Of a stretch of DNA of 6,097 nucleotides, positions 5,587-6,097 are shown piece after piece (the stretch's first letter is position 1; every line of letters starts with the position of its first letter). The stretch comes from an uncultured Clostridia bacterium. GTDB lineage: Bacteria > Bacillota > Clostridia > Oscillospirales > Acutalibacteraceae. The stretch is from positions 1-6,097 of the forward strand of contig CAMJYF010000125.1 in NCBI GenBank assembly GCA_946409885.1, written 5' to 3'. Both the position numbers and the translations under genes were made by a program. The notes below the pieces were generated by a model that was not told where the DNA came from, did no database searches, and was given only the letters and a program-made list of their open reading frames with translations.

Positions 5587-6097
5587 ACAGCGACTCCTTT
5601 TCGCAGTTCACCATGATCTCCTCCAGCGTCCGGCCCCGGCCCGCGGCGGCGTTTTCCGCCATAAAGGAGGACAGCGGCTGTGAGGCGATCACCTTTCCGC
5701 CGGCGATATAGGTGATATCGTCGGCGCACTTTTCCAGATCGGTGGTGATGTGGGTGGAAAACAGGATGCTGACGCCCTTCTCCTTCAGGAACAGAAGGAC
5801 GTCCAGCAGCTCCGCCCGGCTGACCGGGTCCAGCCCGCTGGTGGGCTCGTCAAGGATCAGCAGCTCCGCCCGGTGGGACATGGCCAGCGTCAGGCTGCAT
5901 TTGACCCGCATCCCTTCGGAAAGCTGCTGCGGGGTTTTGGTTTCATCCAGAGAGAAGGCGTCCAGATACCGGCGACAGGCCGCGTCGTCCCAGTTGGGGT
6001 AAAACCGTTTCGTCACAGCCAGTATCTCCCGCAGCGGCTTGCGGCTGTAAAAATCCACCGCGCCGCCCGCGTAACCGACGCGCGGCTTGATCTCCCG
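5567..6097 (-). CDS. ABC transporter ATP-binding protein (YtrB-like), 5' end cut by window
   Basis: The frame is open from the right edge; 176 C-terminal residues are visible, perhaps 60% of a protein of about 280-290 residues. The Walker A motif lies outside. Numbering from the first visible residue: KPRVGYAGGAVDFYS (4-18) is the Q-loop region, RFYPNWDD (31-38) is typical of the YtrB group, LSEGMRVK (59-66) is the signature motif, LLILDEP (79-85) is Walker B with E84 as catalytic base, TSGLD (86-90) is the D-loop, and STH (114-116) is the H-loop with H116. The tail (about 140-176) is the usual short extension. It supplies ATP-driven force to the ABC-2 permease, whose start codon sits within its last codons. 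The GTG at 6058 is an internal valine, not a start, since homologous sequence continues upstream. YtrB-type operons often carry a GntR-family regulator further upstream, which would be outside this window. Confidence 0.93.
   Translation of the reverse strand, partial: REIKPRVGYAGGAVDFYSRKPLREILAVTKRFYPNWDDAACRRYLDAFSLDETKTPQQLSEGMRVKCSLTLAMSHRAELLILDEPTSGLDPVSRAELLDVLLFLKEKGVSILFSTHITTDLEKCADDITYIAGGKVIASQPLSSFMAENAAAGRGRTLEEIMVNCEKESLYEKLAD

Overview
The window is GC-rich (by eye roughly 60%) bacterial DNA. It carries five protein genes, all on the minus strand; the genes at both edges are cut by the window. Strong Shine-Dalgarno sites (AGGAGGT, GGAGGG, AAGGAG), a YtrB-like ABC-2 transporter, CBM35-like modules on a secreted glycosidase, and an ABC exporter with a fused N-terminal zinc ribbon all fit a GC-rich member of Bacillota/Clostridia, such as a gut Oscillospiraceae-type organism. 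That placement is an inference from gene content; there is no rRNA or other marker gene.

Layout in transcription order (right to left): (1) 6097-5567, the C-terminal 176 residues of an ABC ATPase; (2) 5586-4933, its ABC-2 type membrane partner, overlapping it by 20 bases; (3) 4932-4815, a short AT-rich gap with a plausible sigma-A-type promoter and a weak stem-loop; (4) 4814-3891, a secreted alpha/beta hydrolase; (5) a 57-base gap with a strong GC hairpin; (6) 3833-1296, an 845-residue secreted glycoside hydrolase of clan A type (GH39-like) with two C-terminal CBM35-like regions; (7) an 82-base gap with a small hairpin and an apparent partial duplication of the glycosidase tail; (8) 1212-1, the first 404 residues of a type IV (ABCB-like) exporter half-transporter. 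An uncharacterised, possibly PH-like domain and a four-cysteine zinc ribbon precede its membrane domain; the nucleotide-binding domain lies outside the window.

The ATPase and permease form one translationally coupled unit. The hydrolase and glycosidase look like a second unit started by the AT-rich promoter: a secreted esterase/lipase-like enzyme and a secreted glycosidase that may act on the same decorated glycan, although the substrate cannot be read from the sequence. The exporter may be co-transcribed, but its start has no convincing Shine-Dalgarno site.

I see no CRISPR array, RNA gene, insertion sequence, phage gene or obvious new defence system. The most notable item is a perfect-length 5 x 7 bp tandem repeat inside the glycosidase gene. 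Gain or loss of one unit would truncate the enzyme between its two binding regions, so it is a candidate phase-variation switch. The fused N-terminus of the exporter and the loosely placed glycosidase family are the other points worth following.
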